A stretch of DNA of 64,000 nucleotides from Fundidesulfovibrio soli (GCF_022808695.1 NZ_JAKZKW010000016.1:1-64000), one strand, 5' to 3'; numbered from the stretch's first letter, positions 55,842 through 64,000 are shown. Notes: generated by a model from the sequence alone, not told the origin. Made by a program: numbers and translations.

Positions 55842-56162
55842 TCAGCGGGAAAAGGGCAAGGTCGAGCTGAGCACCACGTCGTGGCGCACGTCCAGGTCGG
55901 ACTCGATGCCGTATGCCTCGTCTTCGGGCCAGAGCCGGGCCCGGGAGGGATCGGCGCCCGCGAACGCGGCCACGTCCTCCATGGAGCGCCAGTACGTCAC
56001 CAGGGTGATCTCCACCCGGCCGTCCAGGTCGCGCGTAAGCACCTGGTGCCCCAGGTAGCCCGCCAGGGCCGCGGATTCGCGTACGCCCGTGGCCTCCAGG
56101 TGCCGGAGGAATCCGTCGCGGTGCTCAAGCGGGCAACGGCAGCGCCACGTGCGGGCGATCAC
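55842..56162 (-). CDS. antibiotic biosynthesis monooxygenase-like (ABM) domain protein
   Basis: The 106-residue product has the size and layout of an ABM/dimeric alpha-beta barrel protein (FLRHLEATGVRESAALAGYLGHQVLTR, then VEITLVTYWRSMEDVAAFAG), a fold used by small monooxygenases and haem-degrading enzymes but also by proteins of unknown activity. The start is GTG at 56162 and overlaps the stop of the previous gene (GTGA). It is the last of three coupled genes. Confidence 0.72.
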   Translation of the reverse strand: MIARTWRCRCPLEHRDGFLRHLEATGVRESAALAGYLGHQVLTRDLDGRVEITLVTYWRSMEDVAAFAGADPSRARLWPEDEAYGIESDLDVRHDVVLSSTLPFSR

Positions 56163-56494
56163 CTGTTCCCCTCGTTCTTGGTGTGCTCCAGGATGTCGTC
56201 GTAGCGGTGGGATTTGCTCTCGTGCCCGCCGGGGTGCAGGTCGTAGCGGGTGAGCACCCCGTGCTCGTCGTCGAAGTGGTCCATATGGCCGGAGTCGCCC
56301 GGGCGCATGAGCTGCGCCGCAAGCTCCAGGAAGGGCTCCACGTCGATGTAGAAGCCCTGGAAGTCGATCTCCAGGGTGTGGCCGTCCACGGTCGAGGCTT
56401 CATCGGGCAGCGCGTCGGAAAGGCGAGCCACGGCTGCCGCGTCGGCGAGGCGCACCTGGCCGTAGACCCGCACGTCGGGCCGGTTCAGGCTCAA
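56159..56494 (-). CDS. hypothetical protein, 111 aa
   Basis: I do not recognise this soluble acidic protein, which starts MSLNRPDVRVYGQVR. It has a cluster of histidines and aspartates near the end (GHMDHFDDEHGVLTRYDLH, HPGGHESKSH) that could bind metal. Its ATG overlaps the stop of the upstream gene (ATGA) and its own stop overlaps the next start, so the three small genes are a translationally coupled unit. Confidence 0.68.
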   Translation of the reverse strand: MSLNRPDVRVYGQVRLADAAAVARLSDALPDEASTVDGHTLEIDFQGFYIDVEPFLELAAQLMRPGDSGHMDHFDDEHGVLTRYDLHPGGHESKSHRYDDILEHTKNEGNR

Positions 56495-56787
56495 TGCGAC
56501 GTACCGGCTGCGCCGGTGGAGAGGCCGGGCCCCTCGTCCGTGATGAGCCGCTTGGCCACGTCAAGGTCGTAGAGCAGCATGGGGTCCGTGTTGCGGCCCC
56601 GGCGCTTGTACTCTTCGGCGGCCAGCTCGATCTCCTCGTAGGGGATCCAGCCGTGGCGCTCCCAGACCTCGGGGTAGTCGGCGTTGTACATGCGGAACTC
56701 CACGGAGCCGAAGCTCTCGCGGACGTACATGTGGATGCGGTGGTTCTGCGGGGCCGGATAGTAGAAGATGCCGCGTTCGTCTTTCAT
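56491..56787 (-). CDS. hypothetical protein, 98 aa
   Basis: I do not recognise this protein. It begins MKDERGIFYYPAPQNHRIHMYV, is rich in aromatic and charged residues, and has no signal peptide. It is the first gene of the three-gene unit. The ATG at 56787 is used; an ATG four codons earlier is possible but has no better ribosome site. The terminator of the chemoreceptor gene ends only about 13 bases upstream, leaving no room for a separate promoter after it. Confidence 0.65.
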   Translation of the reverse strand: MKDERGIFYYPAPQNHRIHMYVRESFGSVEFRMYNADYPEVWERHGWIPYEEIELAAEEYKRRGRNTDPMLLYDLDVAKRLITDEGPGLSTGAAGTSH

Positions 56788-56799
56788 GGGCCGTTCCAT

Positions 56800-56835
56800 A
56801 AAAGCAAAGGCGGCCCGGACGCAAGCCCGGGCCGC
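56800..56835 (-). terminator. terminator of the chemoreceptor gene
   Basis: On the minus strand GCGGCCCGG pairs with CCGGGCCGC across an 8-base loop and is followed by CTTTGCTTTT. It lies 25 bases after the receptor stop and immediately before the three-gene operon. Confidence 0.7.
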
Positions 56836-56859
56836 AGTGTTTTTCGCGCTTGAGGGTGT

Positions 56860-58647
56860 CTAGCGCTGGATGGCGTCGATGAGCTTCTGGAGCTTCTGGG
56901 CCAGCACCGCCAGGTCGGCCACGGCCCTGGCCGAGTGGCCCATGCCGTCCGTGGTCTCGGAGGTGACGCGGCGGATGTCGTCCACGGCACGGTTGATCTC
57001 TTCGCTGGCGGCGGACTGCTCCTCGGCGGCGGTGGCGATGGAGCGCACCTGGTCCGAGGTGTGGTTGACCAGATCCACGATGTGGCGCAGGGCCTCGCCG
57101 GACTGCTTGGCCAGGCCGGTGGCCAGGTCGATGGATTCGCCGGCCGCCTCCACGCTCTTGATGTTTTCGCGCGCCCCGTTCTGGATGGCCCCGATCACCT
57201 CGCCCACCTCCTTGGTGGCGTTCATGGTCTTCTCGGCCAGCTTGCGCACCTCGTCGGCGACGACCGCGAAACCTCTGCCCGCATCGCCCGCGCGGGCGGC
57301 CTCGATGGCGGCGTTCAGGGCCAGGAGGTTGGTCTGGTCCGCGATGTCGGAGATCACGTCCAGGATGCGGCTGATGTCCTCGGTCTGCTTGCCCAGGGCG
57401 GCCATCTGCTGCTTGAGCTTCTGGGCGTTGTCGCTGACCTCCTGGAAGGATGACATGGACTTGGCCACGATGCTCTCGCCGTTGCGGGCCTCGTTGCGGG
57501 CCTGTTCGGCGGCCTCGGCCGCGGCGGAGGAGTTGCGGGCCACCTCCAGCACGGTGGCGTTCATCTCCTCCATGGAGGTGGCGGTCTCCTCGGTGCGCTG
57601 GTTCTGTATCTCGGCGCCCTTGTTGACCTCCTCCACCTGGGCGGAGAGCGCCTCGGAGGCGAGAGCCACCTGCCGGGCGATCTCGGAGGATTCCTGGGCC
57701 ACGGTGGACATGGTGTTGAGCAGCCCGGTGACCTTGGCCTCCTGGGCCTGGGCCTCCTGCATGGCCTGCTCGGCGTTGCGCTTCTGCTGCTCGGCCTCGG
57801 CGGTCTTGCGCACGGCCTCGTCCATCTTCTCGTGCAGCCGGCCCACCATGGAGGAGAGGGCGTTCTTGAGAGTGAGCAGCTCGGCGGTGAACGCGCCCCT
57901 GGGCTGCGCGTTCAGGTCGCCCCCGGCCACGGTTTCGGCGAATTCCTGGATGTGTGTCAGGGGCCGCAGGATGCCGCTGTTCACCAGCCACCAGGCAGCC
58001 GCAACCACCGCGCCCAGGAGCAGCAGGGTGATCACCCCGGTGTACATGGCCGCCTGCATGGTCTGCTTGTGGCTGCGCTCCAGGGAGGAGATGATCTCGA
58101 ACGCGCCGTGCACCTCGCCGGCCTTCCAGCCTTCCTTCACGCCGCCCAGGGGGTCTTTCTCGCCCTTGGGGTCGCCGTGGCAGTAGAGGCAGTCCTGCGT
58201 GAGCCGGATGGGCCGGAAGTAGCGGATCTTGTCCGGTTCCTTGACCACGTATTCGTCGAGCTTCCTGGATTCAAGCTCGGCCAGGATCTTGCGCTCCTGC
58301 TCGGTGGGCTCGTTCTTGGGGTTGCGCGGGGAGACCTTGGGCACCCGGAACTGGTAGCCCAGCTTGGCGGCGTTCTCCTGCGCCATGGTGATGGCCGTGA
58401 TGACGGGCACGGCCTCGATCAGGCGGTCCTTGGGCAGCTGGTCGAAAGGCTTGATGATGCCGCGCTCCAGCTTGCGCGACATTTCGGAGCGGGCAGCCTC
58501 GGCCATGTAGACGATGCCCCGCGCCTCCTGCAGGATGGCCTGCTCGGAGGCCTCGGAGATGGAAAACATCTCCTGGACGAACATTGCGGCTGCGAGAACC
58601 AGAGGGCCGACAATGGCCGTAAGCAGGACTTTCCACTTGATGCTCAT
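56860..58647 (-). CDS. methyl-accepting chemotaxis protein with periplasmic haem-c (Tll0287-like) domain
   Basis: The 595-residue receptor has a first membrane helix (about 7-25), a periplasmic Tll0287-like/DUF3365 domain (about 30-195) with CLYCH at 153-157 for covalent haem c, a second helix (about 202-222), a HAMP domain (about 223-275) and a cytoplasmic signalling hairpin with the tip [20 protein letters not shown]. There is no C-terminal CheR-binding pentapeptide (it ends KLIDAIQR). It should steer swimming in response to redox state or a gas ligand. A sigma-28-like promoter lies 35-60 bases upstream. The sensor domain is of the same type as in the histidine kinase at 24053-25813. Confidence 0.92.
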   Translation of the reverse strand: MSIKWKVLLTAIVGPLVLAAAMFVQEMFSISEASEQAILQEARGIVYMAEAARSEMSRKLERGIIKPFDQLPKDRLIEAVPVITAITMAQENAAKLGYQFRVPKVSPRNPKNEPTEQERKILAELESRKLDEYVVKEPDKIRYFRPIRLTQDCLYCHGDPKGEKDPLGGVKEGWKAGEVHGAFEIISSLERSHKQTMQAAMYTGVITLLLLGAVVAAAWWLVNSGILRPLTHIQEFAETVAGGDLNAQPRGAFTAELLTLKNALSSMVGRLHEKMDEAVRKTAEAEQQKRNAEQAMQEAQAQEAKVTGLLNTMSTVAQESSEIARQVALASEALSAQVEEVNKGAEIQNQRTEETATSMEEMNATVLEVARNSSAAAEAAEQARNEARNGESIVAKSMSSFQEVSDNAQKLKQQMAALGKQTEDISRILDVISDIADQTNLLALNAAIEAARAGDAGRGFAVVADEVRKLAEKTMNATKEVGEVIGAIQNGARENIKSVEAAGESIDLATGLAKQSGEALRHIVDLVNHTSDQVRSIATAAEEQSAASEEINRAVDDIRRVTSETTDGMGHSARAVADLAVLAQKLQKLIDAIQR

Positions 58648-58681
58648 GAGAAAACTCCGGGTGAAAAGGATTCAACCCTTG

Positions 58682-58708
58682 GATACGGCCGGGTGTGGAA
58701 AAGGTTTA
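58682..58708 (-). promoter_or_regulatory. sigma-28 (FliA) type promoter for the chemoreceptor gene
   Basis: On the minus strand TAAA (58708-58705), 15 bases and GCCGTATC (58689-58682) match the FliA pattern TAAA-N15-GCCGATAA in the conserved positions. The start of transcription would be about 28 bases before the ATG. A sigma-70 candidate (TTGACG) overlaps further upstream. Confidence 0.5.
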
Positions 58709-58726
58709 AAAAAAAGAGTGGGATCG

Positions 58727-59854
58727 TCAAGTTGCAGCTTTGAAATACGCAGCAACGGCCGCGTCGGCGGAGTCGCCCCAGCGGAATTTGGCGGCCTGCT
58801 CCAGCCCGCGCAGGCGCAGGGCCTCGCGAAGGTCCTGGTCGTGGGCGAGGCGGCGCATGGCCTGGGCCATCTCGCCGGGGTCGGAGGGATTGTCGAGGTA
58901 CAGGCAGGCCTCCCCGCCCACCTCGGGCAGGCTGGCCGCGTTGGCCGTGATCACGGGGCACCCGCAGGCCATGGCCTCCAGCACGGGCAGGCCGAAGCCC
59001 TCGTACATGCTGGGGTACACCAGGGCCAGCGCGCCGGAGTAGAGCCCGGGCAGGGCCTCGTCCGGCACGTAGCCCAGCTCGATCACCCGGCCGGGCCCCG
59101 CGGCGTCGGCCGCCCAGCCGCTCCAGCCGGCCAGCGCCAGGGGGGTGTCCAGGCCGCTCTGCGCCAGGGCCTTGGGGATCACCTGGGGGTTCTTGCGCGG
59201 GTCGTTGGTGCCCAGGAAGAAGAAGTACTTCTCGCCCGGAGCCAGGCCGGGGACCAGGGATTCGCCGGGGCGGGGGCGGAAGAACTCCGGCTCGACGGCG
59301 TTGTAGGTGATGTCCACCATGTCTTCCGTGATGCCCAGCACCTCGCGCATCTCGCGCCGGGTGAACCGGGACACGGCCAAGTAGCGCGAGACGCGCTTCA
59401 GGCGGCGGCGGAAGAACATCTCGAAATAGAGCACGCGCTCCCGGGGGTGGTGCTGCGGGTAGCGGATGAGGGAGAGGTCGTGCACGGTGAACACGGTCCT
59501 CACGCCCTTGGGAGCCAGGAAAGGGAAGAAGGCTGCTTCGTGGTAGACGTCGAAGCCCTTGGCCGCGTTGTAAAAGGCCCACTCGCGCCGGGCGTGCACG
59601 GCCAGGCGCGCGGCCAGGGCCGCCGCCGGGGGCAGGCTCCACAGGAGCTTGGTCAGCCGGGAGCGCCCGGCCACGCTGGCGGCCGGGGCGGGCATGGAGG
59701 GCAGCACGCGCCGGCCGTCGAAGTAGGAGAGGGAGACCTCGGAGCCGTGGCGGCTCTCGATGTGCGCGCAGAGGCAGCGCAGGTAGCGCCCGATGCCGGT
59801 GTTGACCCCGGTCAGGGGAACCGCGTTGACGATGACTTTGAGCTTGCGGGCCAC
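58727..59854 (-). CDS. GT4-family glycosyltransferase
   Basis: The 375-residue protein is a GT-B fold enzyme that moves a sugar from a nucleotide donor to an acceptor, probably in surface polysaccharide assembly. The N-terminal acceptor domain begins KLKVIVNAVPLTGVNTGIGRYL; the C-terminal donor domain has YFFFLGTNDPRKN and the E-x7-E-type YPSMYEGFGLPVLEAMACGCPVI. GTG at 59854 follows AAGGAG; the longer open frame upstream is in repeat DNA and is not coding. The next gene upstream on this strand is a second glycosyltransferase, but 330 bases of repeats lie between. Confidence 0.9.
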   Translation of the reverse strand: MARKLKVIVNAVPLTGVNTGIGRYLRCLCAHIESRHGSEVSLSYFDGRRVLPSMPAPAASVAGRSRLTKLLWSLPPAAALAARLAVHARREWAFYNAAKGFDVYHEAAFFPFLAPKGVRTVFTVHDLSLIRYPQHHPRERVLYFEMFFRRRLKRVSRYLAVSRFTRREMREVLGITEDMVDITYNAVEPEFFRPRPGESLVPGLAPGEKYFFFLGTNDPRKNPQVIPKALAQSGLDTPLALAGWSGWAADAAGPGRVIELGYVPDEALPGLYSGALALVYPSMYEGFGLPVLEAMACGCPVITANAASLPEVGGEACLYLDNPSDPGEMAQAMRRLAHDQDLREALRLRGLEQAAKFRWGDSADAAVAAYFKAAT

Positions 59855-59887
59855 GGAGGCTCCTTGATGGTGCGTGATGAGGCCGGG

Positions 59888-59976
59888 GGCCTCCGGCGGG
59901 CAGAGAGGGCGCCGCCCTCTCTGCACTCTCCCGCCAAAGGAACTTCGTTCCTTTGGAATCCTTTACGGCTTCGCGC
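59888..59976 (+). repeat. dispersed intergenic hairpin repeat, copy 5 (double hairpin)
   Basis: It starts GGCCTCCGGCGGGCA, contains two successive hairpins (AGAGAGGGC/GCCCTCTCT and CCAAAGGAA/TTCCTTTGG) and ends TTTACGGCTTCGCG. It looks like two units merged. Confidence 0.7.
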
Positions 59977-60022
59977 AGGGAGCAGGCAAATCTTTCGCGG
60001 TGTGCTGGCTTGCAGGGCGCTA

Positions 60023-60137
60023 CGCGAAGCGGAAAGGGAGTGCAGAGGGCCGAAGGCCCTTTGCCCGCCGGAGGCCTCCAGCCTGTCTAGGCTCCTGCCC
60101 TGGAGAGGCCACTGCAGGACCCGCCACGACTCACCGC
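60023..60137 (-). repeat. composite intergenic repeat, copy B
   Basis: 60023-60080 is an inverted copy of the hairpin repeat, and 60081-60137 (TGTCTAGGCTCC then GCCCTGGAGAGGCCAC) matches the tail of copy A at 19353-19470. Copy B lacks the approximately 60-base insert with the 16-bp inverted repeat. Confidence 0.7.
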
Positions 60138-60184
60138 GTCTGTAACGGGACAAGCACACAAGGCTCGTCCGGTGATGATTCCTC

Positions 60185-61282
60185 TTAACTCGTGACGTCC
60201 GCGATCACCTTGGCCATCTTCTCGCGGAAGGCGGCCTCGTCGAACCGCTTCGCGCGGGCCTCGCAGGCCGGGCGCATGGAGAGGGCCAGCTCCGGGGTCA
60301 TCTGGGCCACGGCCCGGGCCACGTCCCCCGCGTCGGGGTTGGCCCGCAGCAGGATGCCGGTGCTGCCCTCCCGCACGGTCTCCAGCAGGCCGCCCTCGGC
60401 CACGCCGATCACGGGTTTGCCTGCGGCCATGGATTCAACCGGGGAGATGCCGAAGTCCTCGTCGCGGGGGATGTAGATCGTGGCCAGGCAGGTGCCGGTC
60501 AGGCGGCGCAAATCCTCGGGGCTGACCCAGCCGCGCACCTCGATGTTGGGTGCCTCGGCGCACATGGCCCGCACCTTCTCCAGTTCGCTGCCTCCCGAGA
60601 CGATGACCAGCCGCTTCTCCGGCATGCCAAGGAAGGCCTCGGCGATGACCTCAACCCGCTTGAGCCGGTCCACCCGGGCGGTGGAGAGGTAGAAATCCTC
60701 CTGGGCGATCCAGGAAAAATCGGCCGTGCGCACCGGGGGCGGCACCACCACGGAGTCCAGCTGCAGGAAGCTCCCCAGCCTGTGGGCCACGTTCTGGGAG
60801 TTGGCCACGATCACGTCCATGGCCCGCGCGGCCCTGGCGTAAGCCCGCTCGAAGGCCCAGAGGAAGGCCGCATAGGCCTGGCGCTTCATGGGCGGCTTGC
60901 CGCGCAGGTAGAAATCGCGCTGGTCGTAGAGGATGCGCGGCGGGGTGTGGCAGTAGAGGATCTTCTTGCCGGTGATGCGCTTGTGGGCCAGCGGGGCCAG
61001 GGAGCCGCTGAACACGGCGTAGGGCGGGGCGATGGCCGGAAATTCGGCGAAGGTGCGCCAGAAACAGGCCGTCTCGGACCAGCGGGCCAGGTCCGGGTGG
61101 CGTTCCCGGGCGCGCATGTCCATGGGCGGGCGGTCCTTGAAGAATCCCTCGGGGAAGGCCTGGGCGTTGAACTGCGCGGTCCAGAGGATGCCGCCGGTCA
61201 GCTCGGCCAGGCACTGGGCGACCTTCTCCCCGCCGCCGGGGAAGGCGAAGGCGTCGTGCAAAATGAGGGGGCTGTGGCGCAT
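60185..61282 (-). CDS. GT4-family glycosyltransferase
   Basis: The 365-residue protein has a GT-B fold. The N-terminus (LILHDAFAFPGGGEKVAQCLAEL) is the type seen in mannosyl- or rhamnosyl-transferases of surface glycan loci, CHTPPRILYDQRDFYL follows, and the donor domain has STARVDRLKRVEVIAEAF and IYIPRDEDFGISPVESMAAGKPVIG (E-x7-E). ATG at 61282 was chosen from the domain start; no strong ribosome site is seen. It is divergent from the radical SAM gene (113 bases apart). Confidence 0.9.
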   Translation of the reverse strand: MRHSPLILHDAFAFPGGGEKVAQCLAELTGGILWTAQFNAQAFPEGFFKDRPPMDMRARERHPDLARWSETACFWRTFAEFPAIAPPYAVFSGSLAPLAHKRITGKKILYCHTPPRILYDQRDFYLRGKPPMKRQAYAAFLWAFERAYARAARAMDVIVANSQNVAHRLGSFLQLDSVVVPPPVRTADFSWIAQEDFYLSTARVDRLKRVEVIAEAFLGMPEKRLVIVSGGSELEKVRAMCAEAPNIEVRGWVSPEDLRRLTGTCLATIYIPRDEDFGISPVESMAAGKPVIGVAEGGLLETVREGSTGILLRANPDAGDVARAVAQMTPELALSMRPACEARAKRFDEAAFREKMAKVIADVTS

Positions 61283-61394
61283 TGGCGTTCGCGTTTTTTT
61301 GGGATAGAAGCGGCTGGCTGTTGTGCATATCCAGGGGCGCAGGCCCTGGCAACCCAAATCATTCCAACATCAACCCATCCCGCAAATATACCAT

Positions 61395-62876
61395 ATGAAT
61401 GTTCTCGTGGCCAACCTGGCCGGCGTCAAGGTGGAAGCCGACGGATCGGTGAAGCACTTCATCAAGGCGGGCTCGCGCTGGCCCATGACCATCGGCAAGT
61501 CCCGCTCGGTGGATTATTACCCCTTCCCCTTCTGGCTGGCCTACACCCTGGCCGTGCTCAAGCGCGACACCAAGGCCCAGGCCCGCGGCCTGGACGGCGT
61601 GGTGCTGGACCTCACCGGGGACGAGCTGCTGAAGGAGATCGTCGCCCGCAAGCCCGGCCTGCTGGTGGTGGAGCTGGCCTCCCTGACCCTGGAGGACGAC
61701 CTGGCCTTCCTGATGCAGGTCAAGGCCGCCACGGGCTGCAAGGTGGTGGTCTGCGGCAACTACGCCACCGTGACCCACAAGGAGCTGCTGGCCGAAAACG
61801 ACTGCCTGGATTTCGCCGTGCGCGGCGAATACGAGCTGGCCGTGCGCGACCTGGTGCTGGCGCTCATGGACGGCGGCGACCTCTCCGGCGTGCTGGGGCT
61901 GGCCTGGAAGGGCCCCGACGGGGTGGTGGTGAACGACCCCCGCCCCCTGCTGGCCGACCTGGACGAGCTGCCCTTCCCGGACCGCGACGACTTCCCGGCC
62001 ACCATCTACCCGGACTTCACGCTCTACAGCCCCTGCATCAACATCCTCTCCAGCCGGGGCTGCCCCTGCGGCTGCGTCTACTGCCAGGAGCGCCACGTCA
62101 TGTACGCCTCCCCCAAGTACCGCGCCCGCTCGGCCAAGTCCGTGGTGGACGAGATGCAGTACTGCCAGGAGCGCTTCGGGGCGCGCCAGTTCTACTTCGA
62201 CGACCAGAGCTTCGTGGTGCGCAAGCCCCACGTGATGGAAATCTGCGAGGAGATCATGCGCCGTGGCCTCAAGGTGCCCTGGACCGTCATGGGCGACGCC
62301 ATGTTCGTGGACCGCGAGATGCTCGCGGCCATGGCCAAGGCCGGGTGCATCGGCATGAAGTTCGGCGTGGAGTCGGCCGAGCAGTCCATCCTGAAGACCA
62401 TCGGCAAGCCCCTGGACCTGGAGAAGGCCAAGCAGGTGGCCAAATGGTGCAAGGAGCTGGGCATCCGCACCCACGCCACCTTCTGCCTGGGCCTGCCCGG
62501 CGAGACCGAGGAGACCATCCGCAAGTCCATGGCCTACATGGAGGAGATCGAGGTGGACACGGCCCAGGTCTCCAAGGCGGTGCCGTACCCGGGCACGCCC
62601 ATGTACAAGTGGGCCCAGGAGAACGGCTACCTCACCACCACGGACCTCTCCCGCTTCGACGGCATGGGCTCCTCCATCATCAGCTACCCCGGCCTCTCCG
62701 CCGAGGACATCGACCGCTGGTACGCCGAGTTCTCCCGCCGGGTGGCCCGCAAGAAGGTGCTCAAGTATCTTTTTGAGCCCGGGCAGAGCTTCTCCATCAT
62801 GGCCGAGATGGTCAGGCGCAAGGGCCTGGCGAGCCTGCTCAAGTCCCTCTACACCTTCGTGAGGCGGGCCTTCTGA
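61395..62876 (+). CDS. B12-binding-type radical SAM protein
   Basis: The 493-residue protein has an N-terminal Rossmann-like cobalamin-binding-type domain (about 1-190) and a radical SAM domain with CPCGCVYC (CxxxCxxC cluster motif, about 230-237), FYFDDQSFVVRKPHV, GMKFGVESAEQSILKTIGK and GLPGETEETIRKSM. Such enzymes do methylations, rearrangements or carbon-carbon chemistry on unactivated carbons; the substrate is unknown. The context of glycosyltransferases and a WecA-type enzyme suggests modification of a lipid or sugar precursor. The stop shares one base with the next start. The N-terminal domain lacks a clear DxHxxG motif, so actual cobalamin binding is uncertain. Confidence 0.85.
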   Translation: MNVLVANLAGVKVEADGSVKHFIKAGSRWPMTIGKSRSVDYYPFPFWLAYTLAVLKRDTKAQARGLDGVVLDLTGDELLKEIVARKPGLLVVELASLTLEDDLAFLMQVKAATGCKVVVCGNYATVTHKELLAENDCLDFAVRGEYELAVRDLVLALMDGGDLSGVLGLAWKGPDGVVVNDPRPLLADLDELPFPDRDDFPATIYPDFTLYSPCINILSSRGCPCGCVYCQERHVMYASPKYRARSAKSVVDEMQYCQERFGARQFYFDDQSFVVRKPHVMEICEEIMRRGLKVPWTVMGDAMFVDREMLAAMAKAGCIGMKFGVESAEQSILKTIGKPLDLEKAKQVAKWCKELGIRTHATFCLGLPGETEETIRKSMAYMEEIEVDTAQVSKAVPYPGTPMYKWAQENGYLTTTDLSRFDGMGSSIISYPGLSAEDIDRWYAEFSRRVARKKVLKYLFEPGQSFSIMAEMVRRKGLASLLKSLYTFVRRAF

Positions 62877-64000
62877 TGCTGCGCTGGATCGCCGGGGTTT
62901 TCGCCGTGGGCCTCGCGACGGCGCTCCTGGCCACCCCGCTGGCCGCCCGTTTCGGCCGCGCCTTCGGCTTCATGGACACCCCCCAGGGGCGCAAGGTGCA
63001 CACTCAGCCCATCCCGCGCTGCGGCGGGCTGGCCCTGGTGATCTCCTTCTTCGCGGCGCTGGCGCTGGCCGCCTTCGCGGACTTCCACGGCACGGGCAGG
63101 CTCATCCCGCGCGGCCAGATGCTGGCCGTGTACGCGGGCGGGCTGTTCATCTTCCTGGTGGGCCTGGCGGACGACCGCAAACCCCTGCCGGCCAAGCTCA
63201 AGTTCCTGGCCCAGATCGCTGCGGCCAGCATCTGCTTCTTCGGCGGGGTGCGCATCGAGTCCTTCAGCATGGGGGAGATGTTCTCCCTGCACCTGAATCA
63301 GGACATGCTCTCCTACGGGCTCACGGTGTTCTGGTTCGTGCTGTTCATCAACGCCATCAACCTCATCGACGGCCTGGACGGCCTTGCCGCGGGGGTGGCC
63401 TTCTTCGTCTGCGCGGTGCAGGTGGTGCTGGCAACCATGCGCGCGGACCCCTTGCCCGCCATGCTCTTCGCGGCCCTGGGCGGCGGGGCCCTGGGCTTCC
63501 TGCGCTACAACTTCAACCCGGCCACCATCTTCCTGGGCGACGGGGGCAGCTACTTCCTGGGCTACATGGTGGCGGCGCTCTCCATCCTGTCTTCCTCCAA
63601 GTCGCAGGTTGGCGCCACCATCCTCATGCCCATCCTGGCCTTCGGCGTGCCCCTGCTGGACACCCTGACCTCGCCCCTGCGCCGCTTCGTGCGCGGCAAG
63701 AAGATGTTCGAGCCGGACCGCCAGCACGTGCACCACAACCTGATCGCCAAGGGCTGGTCGCAGCGCAAGGCCGTTGTCTTCCTCTACGGGGTCACGGCCT
63801 TCCTGGCCGTGATGGCCGTGCTCATCGTGAACATGCGCGACGTGCCCGCGGGCCTGTTCATCCTGCTGCTGGGCGGGGCGCTGATCCTGTTCGTGCGCAA
63901 GGCCGGGTACTTCAGCTATTTCGCGGTGGACAAGGTCTTCGGCTGGATACGCGACATCTCCGACGTGGCCGGGGTCAGCCAGGGGCGGCGCACCTTCCTG
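62876..64000 (+). CDS. WecA/MraY-type undecaprenyl-phosphate phosphosugar transferase (3' end outside window)
   Basis: The frame is open from ATG at 62876 to the window edge (375 codons), so the gene is incomplete. It encodes a membrane protein with ten or so helices and the family motifs GRKVHTQPIPRCGGLA, VGLADDRKPLP (DD), NLIDGLDGLAAG (catalytic Asp), FLGDGGSYFLGY and DRQHVHHNL (HxHH). It transfers a phospho-sugar (GlcNAc-1-P or similar) from a UDP donor to undecaprenyl phosphate, the first step in O-antigen, teichoic-acid-like or capsule units. WecA/TagO rather than MraY is likely from the C-terminal HVHHNL type and from the polysaccharide context. Confidence 0.92.
   Translation, partial: MLRWIAGVFAVGLATALLATPLAARFGRAFGFMDTPQGRKVHTQPIPRCGGLALVISFFAALALAAFADFHGTGRLIPRGQMLAVYAGGLFIFLVGLADDRKPLPAKLKFLAQIAAASICFFGGVRIESFSMGEMFSLHLNQDMLSYGLTVFWFVLFINAINLIDGLDGLAAGVAFFVCAVQVVLATMRADPLPAMLFAALGGGALGFLRYNFNPATIFLGDGGSYFLGYMVAALSILSSSKSQVGATILMPILAFGVPLLDTLTSPLRRFVRGKKMFEPDRQHVHHNLIAKGWSQRKAVVFLYGVTAFLAVMAVLIVNMRDVPAGLFILLLGGALILFVRKAGYFSYFAVDKVFGWIRDISDVAGVSQGRRTFL

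Larger units (their letters stand above)
59855..60184. other. repeat-filled spacer between two glycosyltransferase genes
   Basis: Nearly all of these 330 bases belong to two head-to-head copies of the dispersed hairpin repeat (59888-59976 and 60023-60080) and the tail of the composite element (to about 60137). I see no gene and no clear promoter. Confidence 0.7.

Noticed and set aside
61359-62474. Long minus-strand open frame opposite the radical SAM gene
   Set aside because: It shows the same His/Leu/Gly-rich shadow composition and no family motif.

Overview
The window looks like a chromosome segment of a GC-rich, Gram-negative Deltaproteobacterium (Desulfobacterota), most likely a relative of Desulfovibrio or Fundidesulfovibrio. 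This is inferred from gene content and order, not from a database search. The supporting traits are: an F-type ATP synthase operon with paired b'/b subunits but no a or c subunit; a class I aldolase of the type that opens the alternative aromatic pathway; RNase Y; a rod-shape operon that includes bactofilin; c-type haem sensor domains in two signalling proteins; and many small genus-type hypotheticals. Most of the window is ordinary core chromosome. I see no prophage, transposase, CRISPR array or defence island.

Layout. 1-7.0 kb (minus strand): the translation operon thrS-infC-rpmI-rplT-pheS-pheT, preceded by tRNA-Val(GAC) with its own terminator. 7-10.5 kb: a CACHE-type histidine kinase, a small peptide/lipoprotein pair, a hypothetical gene and two tandem tRNA-Leu(CAG) genes. 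10.6-20.6 kb: ribF, a branched-chain amino-acid type ABC transporter (binding protein and two permeases, no ATPase), a secreted FG-GAP/VCBS-like protein, an RsmB/RsmF-type rRNA methyltransferase, a DhnA-type aldolase, and a hypothetical gene behind a sigma-54-like promoter. 20.8-23.2 kb: uspA-hisC-cmk. 23.2-27 kb: an alpha/beta hydrolase, a haem-c/PAS histidine kinase and a 1-Cys peroxiredoxin with a long structured leader. 27.4-32.7 kb: an RNase D-like exonuclease, an AlgJ/AlgI-type polysaccharide O-acetylation pair and a GINT1-like sugar transferase. 33.2-36.7 kb (minus strand): yhcC-like radical SAM, secreted hypothetical, ogt, cvpA, mazG. 36.9-42.7 kb: mreB-mreC-mreD-mrdA-rodA-bactofilin. 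42.9-48.7 kb: atpF'-F-H-A-G-D-C. 48.9-55.8 kb: glmU, zapB-like, zapA, 6S RNA, rny, ymdB, tyrS, ubiA-like. 55.8-58.7 kb: a three-gene hypothetical operon and a haem-c chemoreceptor with a sigma-28-like promoter. 58.7-64 kb: two glycosyltransferases, a B12-binding-type radical SAM enzyme and a WecA/MraY-type lipid-carrier phosphosugar transferase cut by the window edge. The last block looks like the start of a surface-polysaccharide locus.

The most interesting signals are at the regulatory level. Two genes appear to use very rare start codons: infC (ATA) and mreC (ATT, overlapping the mreB stop). A 23-residue hydrophobic ORF with its own promoter and ribosome site is translationally coupled to a lipoprotein. 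Two terminators sit so close upstream of operons that readthrough may be needed. Two signalling proteins share a CxxCH sensor module. A family of intergenic hairpin repeats occurs in several places, including two copies of a composite element that differ by an insertion carrying a perfect 16-bp inverted repeat. Sigma-54-like and sigma-28-like promoters tie otherwise unplaced genes to motility. No single undescribed multi-gene system stands out with confidence.
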